A DNA stretch of 64,000 bases, from positions 1 through 64,000 of the forward strand of contig JAQGLY010000047.1 in assembly GCA_028292625.1 (NCBI GenBank), in the 5' to 3' direction. The position numbers were made by a program, and so were the translations under genes. The notes below the pieces were generated by a model that saw nothing but the letters and a program-made list of their open reading frames with translations, made no database searches and was not told the origin of the DNA. Each line of letters begins with the position of its first letter. The stretch's first letter is position 1. This document shows, one piece after another, positions 55,918-64,000 of this stretch. The stretch is from Herbaspirillum sp. Its GTDB lineage: Bacteria > Pseudomonadota > Gammaproteobacteria > Burkholderiales > Burkholderiaceae_D.

Positions 55918-56664
55918 ATGACGACAGTCAGCTCGCTGATCGTGCGCGGCCTCAAGAAAAGCTACGGCGCGCGCCAGGTGGTGCAGGACGTATCGCTGGA
56001 AATCAAAAGCGGCGAAGTGGTCGGTCTGCTGGGCCCGAACGGCGCCGGCAAAACCACCTCCTTTTACATGATCGTCGGCCTGGTGCCGATGGACGGCGGC
56101 GACATCCAGCTCGACGGCGTGGCCATCTCGCGCCTGCCCATCCATCGCCGCGCGATGCTCGGACTTTCCTATTTGCCGCAGGAGGCGTCGGTTTTTCGCA
56201 AACTGACGGTTGAAGACAATATCCGCGCAGTGCTGGAATTGCAGAGCGACGGCAGCAAGCCGCTGACCAAGACGGTCATCGAAGAGCGCCTCAACAGCCT
56301 GCTGCACGAATTGCAAATCGAAAAGCTGCGCGACAGCCAGGCCTTGTCGCTGTCGGGCGGCGAACGCCGGCGCGTCGAAATCGCGCGCGCGCTCGCCACC
56401 AGTCCGCGCTTCGTGCTGCTGGACGAGCCGTTTGCCGGGATCGACCCGATTGCGGTGATCGAAATCCAGCGCATCGTGCGCTTCCTGAAGGAGCGCGGCA
56501 TCGGCGTGCTGATCACCGATCACAATGTACGCGAGACGCTGGGCATCTGCGATCGCGCCTACATCATCAATCAGGGCACCGTGCTGGCCAGCGGCAACCC
56601 GGACCAGATCATCGCCGACGAATCCGTTCGCCGCGTGTATTTGGGCGAACATTTCCGCATGTGA
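55918..56664 (+). CDS. lptB: LPS export ABC ATPase LptB
   Basis: A 248-residue ATPase: Walker [18 protein letters not shown], signature [16 protein letters not shown], Walker [16 protein letters not shown] and switch histidine [31 protein letters not shown] is LptB-specific. It drives LPS extraction with LptFG, which are encoded elsewhere. It is followed after 25 bases by rpoN, the usual linkage. Confidence 0.96.
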   Translation: MTTVSSLIVRGLKKSYGARQVVQDVSLEIKSGEVVGLLGPNGAGKTTSFYMIVGLVPMDGGDIQLDGVAISRLPIHRRAMLGLSYLPQEASVFRKLTVEDNIRAVLELQSDGSKPLTKTVIEERLNSLLHELQIEKLRDSQALSLSGGERRRVEIARALATSPRFVLLDEPFAGIDPIAVIEIQRIVRFLKERGIGVLITDHNVRETLGICDRAYIINQGTVLASGNPDQIIADESVRRVYLGEHFRM

Positions 56665-56689
56665 ACCCCACCAGGCGCCTGCGACCTCG

Positions 56690-58192
56690 ATGAAACAATC
56701 CCTCCAACTTCGCACTTCGCAGCATCTTGCGCTGACGCCGCAATTGCAGCAGTCGATCCGGCTGCTGCAATTGTCGACGCTGGAACTGCATCAGGAATTG
56801 GAGCAGATGCTGACGGAAAATCCGCTGCTGGAGCGGCTCGACGATGCGCTCGACCACTCCACCCGGCTGATGGCGGACGGCGCATTGATCGACGCTCCGT
56901 CGTCGGAACCCGACAACGCGGCCGGGTCGCCGCCGGTCGACACGGGGTCGGCCGAACCAGCCGCCGCTGCCGGCGAAGGGGGCGAAGGCGGCGACCCGCA
57001 GGATAACGGCGAAGCGGCATCCCACGACGACGGCGACTGGAGCAACGGCGACATCGGCCGCGTATCCAAAGGCCAGGACGACGAAAACGCGCGGCCGCAG
57101 TTGCAGGCGCACGAAATCACGCTGCGCGAATACATGCTGGAACAGATGCGCCTGTCGGTGCGCGATCTGCGCGATCGGGCCTTGCTGGAAATGCTGATCG
57201 ATGCGCTCGACGAACGCGGCTATCTGGAAGAATCGCTGGAAGAAATGCACGAGCGCCTGCCGCCCGAACTGGATATCGAACTGCAGGAATTGCAGATCGC
57301 GTTGAAGATGCTGCAGAGTTTCGATCCGCCCGGCGTCGGCGCCCGCAACGCGGCCGAGTGCCTGGCGCTGCAAATTGCGCGCATGCCCAAGGTGGCGTAC
57401 GTGACGCGCCGTCTGGCGCTGTCCATCGTCAACGGACATCTGGCGCAATTTGCGCAGCGCGACTTCAATAAAATCAAAAAAGCGCTGGAATGCGACGACG
57501 AGGATTTGCGTGAAGCGCAGGCCATCATCCGATTGTGCAATCCGCATCCGGGCGCGATGTTCTCCAGCGACGCATCCGATTATGTGGCGCCGGACGTCGT
57601 GGTCAAATTCAGCAACGGCAACTGGCGCGTCAGCCTCAATCGCGAAGTCATGCCGCGGCTGCGCATCAACACCATGTATGCGAATGCGCTGAAACAGCAA
57701 AAAGGCGATGCCTCGCTGGGCACCCAGTTGCAGGATGCGAAATGGCTGATCAAAAACATGCGCCAGCGCTTCGACACCATCCTGCGGGTATCGCAAGCCA
57801 TCGTTGAGCGCCAGCGCAATTTTTTCTCGCATGGCGCGGTGGCGATGAGACCGCTTGTGCTGCGCGAAATTGCTGATACACTGGGTTTGCACGAAAGTAC
57901 CATTTCGCGCGTCACGACTCAAAAATACATGCTTACCCCGCATGGAATGTTTGAGTTAAAGTATTTCTTCGGAAGCCATGTCACCACGGATGCCGGCGGC
58001 GAAGCATCGTCAACGGCCATCCGGGCGCTCATCAAACAATTGATAGGAGCTGAAGATGCCAGGAATCCCTTCTCGGACAGCAAAATCGCCGACATGCTTG
58101 CGGAACAGGGCATGGTAGTGGCCAGACGGACTGTCGCCAAGTATCGGGAGGTCTTGAAAATCCCGTCGGTGACCCTACGTAAATCACTCTAG
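56690..58192 (+). CDS. rpoN: RNA polymerase sigma-54 factor
   Basis: A 500-residue sigma-54. Region I is Gln/Leu-rich ([20 protein letters not shown]), region II is acidic (about residues 60-130), then the core-binding and DNA-binding domains with the helix-turn-helix ([20 protein letters not shown]) and the C-terminal RpoN box [10 protein letters not shown]. Sigma-54 directs nitrogen-assimilation promoters among others. ATG 56690 is the homologous start. Confidence 0.97.
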   Translation: MKQSLQLRTSQHLALTPQLQQSIRLLQLSTLELHQELEQMLTENPLLERLDDALDHSTRLMADGALIDAPSSEPDNAAGSPPVDTGSAEPAAAAGEGGEGGDPQDNGEAASHDDGDWSNGDIGRVSKGQDDENARPQLQAHEITLREYMLEQMRLSVRDLRDRALLEMLIDALDERGYLEESLEEMHERLPPELDIELQELQIALKMLQSFDPPGVGARNAAECLALQIARMPKVAYVTRRLALSIVNGHLAQFAQRDFNKIKKALECDDEDLREAQAIIRLCNPHPGAMFSSDASDYVAPDVVVKFSNGNWRVSLNREVMPRLRINTMYANALKQQKGDASLGTQLQDAKWLIKNMRQRFDTILRVSQAIVERQRNFFSHGAVAMRPLVLREIADTLGLHESTISRVTTQKYMLTPHGMFELKYFFGSHVTTDAGGEASSTAIRALIKQLIGAEDARNPFSDSKIADMLAEQGMVVARRTVAKYREVLKIPSVTLRKSL

Positions 58193-58447
58193 ACGGACTT
58201 TTGTAAAAACTCTTCGTCAGCAATCGTCACAAATCTTCAGATATATTTTTATATTGAATTGCCTTCGATATTCATAACCGAAAGATTTATCCACCACCAA
58301 CCTTAACGCTCACCGCTCAGCATCCCAGAACACCTCCGCAATGCCCTGGAATTCCATTCCCGGCATCTCACCATCCGTAACGTCGCCGTGTTCCTGCCGA
58401 TATTCGGCCAGTTTGAACCACCGGCGACATCATAGAAGGAGTGTTGT

Positions 58448-58813
58448 ATGAACCTGACAATTAGTGGCCATCACCTTGAACTAACCCCTGCCATTCGCGA
58501 ATACGTCGAGAGCAAGCTGTTGCGCATCAAGCGCCACTTCGACGACGTGCTGGACGTCACCGTCATTCTGAGCGTGGACAAATTGACCGAAAAAGAAAAA
58601 CGCCAAAAGGCCGAAATCAATTTGCACGTCAAAGGCAAGGACATGCATGCCGAAGGGATCGCTCAGGACATGTATGCCGCCATCGATTGCTTGATCGACA
58701 AGCTCGACCGTCAGGTCATGAAATACAAGAACAAGGTGCAGGAGCACCATTCGGGAGTCAAACGGCAGGCCGACGAACCGACCGCCACCGCAGCAGCAGC
58801 AGCGTCGATATAG
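58448..58813 (+). CDS. hpf: ribosome hibernation-promoting factor
   Basis: A 121-residue short-type HPF ([60 protein letters not shown]) that pairs ribosomes in stationary phase. AAGGAG precedes the ATG. The tail ([10 protein letters not shown]) is low complexity. It is separated from rpoN by 255 bases, and ends with a strong terminator. The ptsN-hprK genes that often follow are not next. Confidence 0.95.
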   Translation: MNLTISGHHLELTPAIREYVESKLLRIKRHFDDVLDVTVILSVDKLTEKEKRQKAEINLHVKGKDMHAEGIAQDMYAAIDCLIDKLDRQVMKYKNKVQEHHSGVKRQADEPTATAAAAASI

Positions 58814-58888
58814 CGGGAGCAGCCACCGGCGACCGGGAAGGCATCTCCAAGCCACCGCCAGCCGCACATTACCCCCAGTCGCAAGTCG

Positions 58889-58911
58889 AACGCCCCGCAA
58901 GGGGCGTTTTT
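58889..58911 (+). terminator. intrinsic terminator of hpf
   Basis: AACGCCCC-GCAA-GGGGCGTT stem-loop (58889-58908) followed by T bases, 75 bases after the hpf stop. Confidence 0.92.
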
Positions 58912-59037
58912 CATGGGCGTCCGGCGTCGGCGCCCTATGTTGCAAATAAGCACTACGGCAATCGCACGACAAGCCGGCGCGCACACCAGGATTTCCCTAT
59001 AATGGCAATATCCCATTAAATCTTTTGAGGTTGCACC

Positions 59038-59355
59038 ATGAGCGAAGTACAAGACTGGATCAAAGAAACCGTCACCGCCAATCCCGTTGTCCTGTTCATG
59101 AAAGGCAATGCGCAATTTCCGCAATGCGGGTTCTCCGGACGCGCCATCCAGCTGCTCAAGGCCAGCGGTGTCGACAACATCGTTACCGTCAATGTGCTGG
59201 ACAACGCCGACGTGCGTCAGGGCATCAAGGAATATTCGAACTGGCCGACGATTCCACAGTTGTACGTGAAGGGTGAATTCATCGGCGGCTCCGACATCAT
59301 GAACGAGATGCACGACACCGGCGAATTGAAGACGCTGCTGCAAGAAGCCGTTTGA
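59038..59355 (+). CDS. grxD: monothiol glutaredoxin (CGFS type)
   Basis: A 105-residue monothiol glutaredoxin with the CGFS active site ([16 protein letters not shown]), [18 protein letters not shown] for glutathione binding. It carries or transfers iron-sulfur clusters. A TATAAT box lies 35 bases upstream (58998-59003). Its stop overlaps the presumed TTG start of ubiX. Confidence 0.96.
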   Translation: MSEVQDWIKETVTANPVVLFMKGNAQFPQCGFSGRAIQLLKASGVDNIVTVNVLDNADVRQGIKEYSNWPTIPQLYVKGEFIGGSDIMNEMHDTGELKTLLQEAV

Positions 59356-59987
59356 GTCCTGCCCTGCCAAACGCTGCGCCATACCCCTCCGCTACGCCGC
59401 GGCGCGTGATCGTCGCCATCAGCGGCGCCACCGGCGCCATCTACGGCGTGCGCCTGTTGCAGCTGCTGCGCGAGCTGCCAGGCGTCGAAACGCATTTGAT
59501 CGTCTCCGATGCCGGGCTGCTCAATCTGCACCAGGAACTCGACATGAAACGCAAGGAGGTCGAAGCGATCGCGCATGTGGTGCACAACGTGCGCGACGTC
59601 GGCGCATCGATCGCCAGCGGCTCATTTCAAACGGCAGGCATGGTGATCGCGCCATGCTCGATGAAATCGCTGGCGGCGATCGCCAACGGCCTGTCGGACA
59701 ATCTGATTACGCGCGCCGCCGACGTGGCGCTCAAGGAACGCCGCCGGCTGATCCTGATGGTGCGGGAAACGCCGTTCAATCTGGCGCATCTGCGCAACAT
59801 GACCAGCGTCACCGAAATGGGCGGCGTAATTTTCCCGCCGCTGCCGGCCTTCTACCAGCGCCCCGCCTCCATCGCCGACATGGTCGACCATACGCTGGCG
59901 CGGGTGCTGGATCTGCTGCAATTGCCGAATACGATCGCGCCGCGCTGGAACGGACTGAAACCGCCGGCAGGCGCAGGCTGCGACTGA
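59352..59987 (+). CDS. ubiX: flavin prenyltransferase UbiX
   Basis: A 211-residue enzyme that makes prenylated FMN for the UbiD decarboxylase in ubiquinone synthesis. The flavin fold starts [40 protein letters not shown] and [20 protein letters not shown] are diagnostic. The start is uncertain: TTG 59352 overlaps the grxD stop, GTG at about 59406 would give the compact family form. Confidence 0.92.
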   Translation: MSPALPNAAPYPSATPRRVIVAISGATGAIYGVRLLQLLRELPGVETHLIVSDAGLLNLHQELDMKRKEVEAIAHVVHNVRDVGASIASGSFQTAGMVIAPCSMKSLAAIANGLSDNLITRAADVALKERRRLILMVRETPFNLAHLRNMTSVTEMGGVIFPPLPAFYQRPASIADMVDHTLARVLDLLQLPNTIAPRWNGLKPPAGAGCD

Positions 59988-60006
59988 TAAAGCGCCCAGC
60001 TGCGGC

Positions 60007-60765
60007 CTAACCGCGACCCACGAACGGCATCTTGGTCGCCATCACGGTCATGAACTGCACGTTGGCATCCAACGGCAGGCTATCCATATACAGCACCGCA
60101 TTGGCAACGTGCGCGACCGACATGGTCGGCTCGGTCCGCACCGAACCGTCAGCCTGCAAAATTCCGTTTTTCATCAGCGTCGTCATATCGGTGGACGCAT
60201 TGCCGATATCGATTTGACCGCAGGCGATATCGTATCTGCGCCCATCCAGCGAGGTGCTTTTAGTCAGCCCCGTCATCGCGTGCTTGGTGGCGGTATAGGA
60301 CACCGAAAACGGCCGCGGCGCCTGCGCCGAGATTGAACCGTTATTGATGATGCGGCCACCGCGCGGCTGCTGATCCTTCATGATTCTGAACGCTTCCTGC
60401 GTGCATAGAAACGCGCCGGTCAGATTGATTCCCACCGCCGCCTGCCACTGCTCGAAGCTGAGTTCTTCCAGCGACACCGGCGGCGTAAAAATCCCCGCAT
60501 TGTTAAACAGCAGATCCAGCCGCCCGAAGCGCTCCTTGGTTTGCGCGAACAATGCCTGCACCGATGCCGGATCGCTGACGTCGGCCGGGATCGCCAGCGC
60601 GTGCTTGCCATCCGCGCCAGCCTGCTCAATCGTCTGCTGCAACGGCGCCAGCCGCCGCCCCGCCAGCACCACCGCATAACCCGCCTTCAGCAGCGCCAGC
60701 GCGATTTCCCGTCCTATGCCGGACCCGGCGCCGGTAACCAGCGCAATTTTCTTCTGTGTGGTCAT
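60007..60765 (-). CDS. short-chain dehydrogenase/reductase
   Basis: A 252-residue SDR: cofactor motif [19 protein letters not shown], catalytic S in GSISAQ and Y-x3-K in SYTATKH. The arginine in VLAGRR suggests NADP(H). The substrate is unknown. It lies convergent with ubiX and divergent from the two-component genes. Confidence 0.88.
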   Translation of the reverse strand: MTTQKKIALVTGAGSGIGREIALALLKAGYAVVLAGRRLAPLQQTIEQAGADGKHALAIPADVSDPASVQALFAQTKERFGRLDLLFNNAGIFTPPVSLEELSFEQWQAAVGINLTGAFLCTQEAFRIMKDQQPRGGRIINNGSISAQAPRPFSVSYTATKHAMTGLTKSTSLDGRRYDIACGQIDIGNASTDMTTLMKNGILQADGSVRTEPTMSVAHVANAVLYMDSLPLDANVQFMTVMATKMPFVGRG

Positions 60766-60946
60766 TTCGTTTCCTTATCGATATTGCGGCTATTTTAGAG
60801 CGAACGCTGGATTGGGGCGTGTTAACAACAGACCCCAGATCTCGAAAAGCCGCCTTGCCGCTACCAGTGAAACGTTCTAGACTACGTTATCGTGATATCA
60901 GTTATTCACGCCGAATATACTACTAACTCTAATCGGACCAACTGAC

Positions 60947-61651
60947 ATGCGCATCCTGCTCGCCGAAGACGATAGCGTGCTGGCCGACGGCTTGACCCGT
61001 TCGCTACGCCATTCCGGCTACGCCACTGACTGCGTCAAAAACGGCGCGGAAGCGGATTCCGCATTGTCGACGCAGGACTTCGATTTGCTGATCCTGGACC
61101 TGGGATTGCCGAAAATGTCCGGGCAGGAAGTATTGCGCCGCCTGCGCATGCGCAATTCGCGACTGCCGGTGCTGATTCTGACTGCCGCCGATTCCGTCGA
61201 GCAACGAGTCCAGGGCCTGGATCTGGGCGCCGACGATTACATGGCCAAACCGTTTGCATTGTCCGAGCTGGAAGCGCGCGTACGGGCGCTGACGCGGCGC
61301 GGCGCGGGCGGCGGCCCGACGGTGGTCAAGCATGGCCCGCTCAGTTACGATCAGGTCGGCCGCATCGCCTACATCAACGACCAGATGCTGGATTTGTCGG
61401 CGCGCGAACTCGGCCTGCTGGAGGTGCTCATGCAACGGACCGGCCGCCTGGTTTCCAAGGAACAGCTGGTCGACCATCTGTGCGAATGGGGCGAGGAAGT
61501 CAGCAACAATGCGATCGAAGTCTACGTCCACCGGCTGCGCAAAAAAATCGAAGTCGGCGGCGTGCGCATCGCGACTGTACGCGGGCTCGGCTATTGCCTG
61601 GAGAAACTACCCGACACGGTGGCGCTGAACGCAGCCGCCGTTCATGGCTGA
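60947..61651 (+). CDS. OmpR-family response regulator (TctD/QseB-like)
   Basis: A 234-residue regulator: receiver domain with acidic pocket AEDD, phospho-acceptor D51 (LILDLGLPKMSG), T79 and K101 (DDYMAKPF), then a winged helix (ARELGLLEVLMQRTGRLVSK; EVYVHRLRKKIEVGGVRIAT). It pairs with the kinase 28 bases downstream. Likely targets are the downstream symporter genes. Confidence 0.92.
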   Translation: MRILLAEDDSVLADGLTRSLRHSGYATDCVKNGAEADSALSTQDFDLLILDLGLPKMSGQEVLRRLRMRNSRLPVLILTAADSVEQRVQGLDLGADDYMAKPFALSELEARVRALTRRGAGGGPTVVKHGPLSYDQVGRIAYINDQMLDLSARELGLLEVLMQRTGRLVSKEQLVDHLCEWGEEVSNNAIEVYVHRLRKKIEVGGVRIATVRGLGYCLEKLPDTVALNAAAVHG

Positions 61652-61679
61652 CCATGCGCATTGATCGCTACCGTCCGGC

Positions 61680-63290
61680 ATGCGGCGACGCTGCGGCAGG
61701 CCACTGACGCCGTCCCGCGCTTTCGCCATGGCCCGCGCCGCCCCGATTGCCCCCTCCTCCGACGCCGATGAACCTCATTCGGGCGACGACCTGATGGCCG
61801 ACAGCGCCGAGCGGGCCGGCGCGGAACCGTCGCAGCACTCTCTGTTCGGCGAAATCCTCGACTGGATGCTGGCGCCGTTACTGCTGTTATGGCCGATGAG
61901 CATCGCCGTCACCTACCTGATCGCCCAATCGATCGCCAACCATCCGTTCGATCGTGCGCTGGAAGACAACGTCACGATACTCGCCCAGCACGTCGGCGAA
62001 ATGGATAACCGGAGCGGCCTGAGCGTGCCGGCGCGCGATCTGCTGCGCGCCGACGAAGTCGACACCGTCTACTATCAGATCACCGGCGCCGACGGCAGCT
62101 ATATCGACGGCGACCGCGAATTGCCGCAACCGCCGCTGATCGATAAAAAGCTGCCCATCGGCGTGGTTCAGTTCTACAACACCGTGCTGCACGGCAACGA
62201 CGTGCGCATCGCCTACGCGACCACCGAGCGACATCCATCGCAAGCGCAACATGCGGAAAACGACGCCGCCCCCGCGCACCGGCCGCAGCTGGTGCTGGTG
62301 CAGGTAGGCGAAACGCTGGAAAAGCGCGCCCTGCTCGCCAACGACATCATCAAAGGCGTGATCCTGCCGCAATTCGTGATCCTGCCGATCGCCCTCGCGC
62401 TGATCTGGTTTGCGCTGGCGCGCGGCCTGTCGCCGCTGAGCGAATTGCAGCGCCGCATCCGGATGCGCCGTCCGGACGATCTGAGTCCGATCGAACCGGG
62501 CCAGGTGCCGGAAGAAATTTCACCGCTGGTCGGCTCGCTGAACGACATGCTGGTGCGTCTGGCGCAAACCATCGAAGTGCAAAAACGCTTCATCGCCGAT
62601 GCCGCGCATCAAATGAAAACGCCGCTGGCCGGCATGCGCATGCAGGCCGAGCTGGCGCTGCGCCAAACCGACGGCGGCGACATCCACCGCTCGCTGGAAC
62701 AGGTCGCCAAAAGCTCGGAAACCGCGACCCGGCTGGTCAACCAGCTGCTGTCCTTGGCGCGCGCAGAAAACATACAATCGCAAACCACCGAACCGGCCGC
62801 GGTCGAACTCGCGTCGCTGGCGCGCGACACGATGCACGATCTGGTGCCGCTGTCGCTGGCGCGGCAAATCGATCTCGGCTTCGAGCAGCCGTCGCATCCG
62901 GTCACCATCGCCGGCGACCCGATCCTGCTGCGCGAGCTGCTGGTCAATCTGCTCGACAATGCGCTGCACTACACCCCGCGCCTGGGCAGCGTCACCGTGC
63001 GCACTTACGTCAACGCCGCCAAAGGCGCCGCCGTGCTGGAAGTGGAAGACACCGGCCCCGGCATCCCGACCGCCGAACGCCGCCTGGTGTTCGACCGCTT
63101 CTACCGCATCCTCGGCACCCGCAATACCGGCAGCGGCCTGGGGCTGGCGATCGTGCGCGAGATAGCCCTGCAACACAACGCGACCGTCGACATCTTTCAC
63201 AATCCGCGCAGCCGCGATCCGAAATGGCCGGGCAGCCTGTTCCGCGTCACATTCCACCTGCCGCCGCATGACGACGACCGGCAGTATTGA
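61680..63290 (+). CDS. sensor histidine kinase (TctE-like)
   Basis: A kinase of up to 536 residues. HSLFGEILDWMLAPLLLLWP begins the two-component sensor kinase N-terminal domain, flanked by two membrane helices around a periplasmic loop; a HAMP-like segment follows. The phosphorylated histidine is in FIADAAHQMKTPLAGMRMQA; the ATPase has NLLDNALHYTP, DTGPGIP and GSGLGLAIVREIA. The true start may be ATG 61728 or 61794, as the first 38 residues look atypical. The downstream genes suggest control of carboxylate uptake. Confidence 0.9.
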   Translation: MRRRCGRPLTPSRAFAMARAAPIAPSSDADEPHSGDDLMADSAERAGAEPSQHSLFGEILDWMLAPLLLLWPMSIAVTYLIAQSIANHPFDRALEDNVTILAQHVGEMDNRSGLSVPARDLLRADEVDTVYYQITGADGSYIDGDRELPQPPLIDKKLPIGVVQFYNTVLHGNDVRIAYATTERHPSQAQHAENDAAPAHRPQLVLVQVGETLEKRALLANDIIKGVILPQFVILPIALALIWFALARGLSPLSELQRRIRMRRPDDLSPIEPGQVPEEISPLVGSLNDMLVRLAQTIEVQKRFIADAAHQMKTPLAGMRMQAELALRQTDGGDIHRSLEQVAKSSETATRLVNQLLSLARAENIQSQTTEPAAVELASLARDTMHDLVPLSLARQIDLGFEQPSHPVTIAGDPILLRELLVNLLDNALHYTPRLGSVTVRTYVNAAKGAAVLEVEDTGPGIPTAERRLVFDRFYRILGTRNTGSGLGLAIVREIALQHNATVDIFHNPRSRDPKWPGSLFRVTFHLPPHDDDRQY

Positions 63291-63291
63291 C

Positions 63292-63609
63292 ATGGCGCCT
63301 CCCCCGCCCGAGCCGCCACACTACGCCGCCCTGCACTGGCGCCGCAAACGCCGTCTCACGCTGCTATTGCTGGCGATCTGGTTGTTCATGACCTTTTTCG
63401 TGATTTATTTCGCGCGCGAGCTGGACAATCTGGTGCTGTTCGGCTGGCCCGTTTCGTACTACATGGCAGCTCAGGGCGTCGCGCTGATTTATCTGGCGCT
63501 GATCGGCGTCTACAACCGCCGCATACGGCACATGGAAGCCGATTACCGGCGCAGCGAAAGCGACGCCCGCGACGCCAGGAACGCAAGGAAAGCGGCCGAT
63601 GCCAAATAA
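63292..63609 (+). CDS. DUF4212 small subunit of a sodium:solute symporter
   Basis: A 105-residue protein with two membrane helices (LTLLLLAIWLFMTFFVIYFA; SYYMAAQGVALIYLALIGVY) and a basic/acidic tail, the layout of DUF4212 proteins that accompany VC_2705-type symporters. The ATG lies one base after the kinase stop. It overlaps the symporter gene by 11 bases. Confidence 0.9.
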   Translation: MAPPPPEPPHYAALHWRRKRRLTLLLLAIWLFMTFFVIYFARELDNLVLFGWPVSYYMAAQGVALIYLALIGVYNRRIRHMEADYRRSESDARDARNARKAADAK

Positions 63610-64000
63610 AGCCTTCTCCATGCGGCTGACCCGCTATTACAGCCGGTACACGCTCGGCTTCATCGCCTTCCTGTTCGTGCTGGCGATGCTCGAATACCAG
63701 GGCATGCCGCGCGCCTGGATCGGCTATATGTTCATGTTCAGCACCATCGTGCTGTACGCGTCCATCGGTCTGCTCAGCCGCACCGCCGACGTGCCCGAAT
63801 ACTATGTCGCCGGACGCCGCGTGCCGGCGCTGTTCAACGGCATGGCGACCGCCGCCGACTGGATCTCTGCGGCCACCTTCATCAGCCTGGCCGGCGGACT
63901 CTATCTGATGGGATTCGACGGACTCGCGTACATCATGGGCTGGCTGGGCGGCTATTGCCTGGTGGCCTTCCTGATCGCGCCTTACCTGCGCAAATTCGGT
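63599..64000 (+). CDS. sodium:solute symporter (acetate permease-like), N-terminal part
   Basis: The first 134 codons of an SSS-family symporter, running off the right edge. It starts MPNKAFSMRLTRYYSRYTLG; TADVPEYYVAGRRVPALFNG and ATAADWISAATFISLAGGLY are typical of ActP/VC_2705 symporters. It should take up acetate or a related carboxylate. The overlap with DUF4212 and the two-component pair upstream indicate one regulated unit. Confidence 0.9.
   Translation, partial: MPNKAFSMRLTRYYSRYTLGFIAFLFVLAMLEYQGMPRAWIGYMFMFSTIVLYASIGLLSRTADVPEYYVAGRRVPALFNGMATAADWISAATFISLAGGLYLMGFDGLAYIMGWLGGYCLVAFLIAPYLRKFG

Overview
The window is a single high-GC chromosomal segment from a betaproteobacterium, most likely Burkholderiales and probably near Oxalobacteraceae. 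The basis is gene order (kdsD-kdsC-lptC-lptA-lptB-rpoN-hpf next to a Kef-type exchanger; ssb, a GT-C glycosyltransferase and uvrA; an inactive-looking REP-type transposase beside gltB) and protein flavour. It is inferred from gene content, not from a database match. No rRNA, tRNA or CRISPR array was seen.

Layout. 1-11.5 kb: N-terminal part of gltB, a Y1-transposase-like gene with an inverted repeat beside it, AMP nucleosidase, periplasmic asparaginase, a MarR regulator with a ClC chloride protein, a DHA2 efflux pump, two small membrane proteins, and a YeiH exporter divergent from its LysR regulator. 11.5-21.6 kb: a leftward guanidine-utilisation operon: guanidine-I riboswitch with overlapping terminator, short leader ORF, ABC permease, ATPase, two carboxyguanidine-deiminase-type subunits, biotin-dependent guanidine/urea carboxylase and allophanate hydrolase, followed by a TorF-type outer-membrane protein. 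No substrate-binding protein is present. 21.9-25.3 kb: an acyltransferase, an MFS transporter, two possible small ORFs and inverted repeats. 25.3-35.5 kb: a C-P lyase locus, phnGHIJKLM leftward, a divergent DUF1045-PhnN fusion, and a phnCDE importer leftward. 35.7-44.1 kb: a secreted beta-propeller, TerC, a BAX-inhibitor-like protein, an NhaR-like regulator, a DUF6064 protein with a Tat-exported aldo/keto reductase, an OmpA lipoprotein/FecR pair, a slipin and a small acidic protein. 44.2-64 kb is core: ssb, a GT-C glycosyltransferase, uvrA, a PhyH dioxygenase, a Kef exchanger, the KDO/LPS-transport/sigma-54 block, grxD-ubiX, an SDR, then a TctDE-like two-component pair in front of a DUF4212/sodium-solute symporter pair that runs off the end.

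How the genes work together. The strongest theme is scavenging of nitrogen and phosphorus. Guanidine would be imported, carboxylated, deiminated to allophanate and hydrolysed to ammonia and CO2. The ammonia can feed glutamate synthase, and asparaginase and AMP nucleosidase add further nitrogen and purine salvage. The C-P lyase locus provides phosphate from phosphonates. It lacks phnP, and the 2H-phosphoesterase-like domain fused to PhnN is a candidate substitute. The two phosphonate units share a 13-bp sequence upstream of their first genes.
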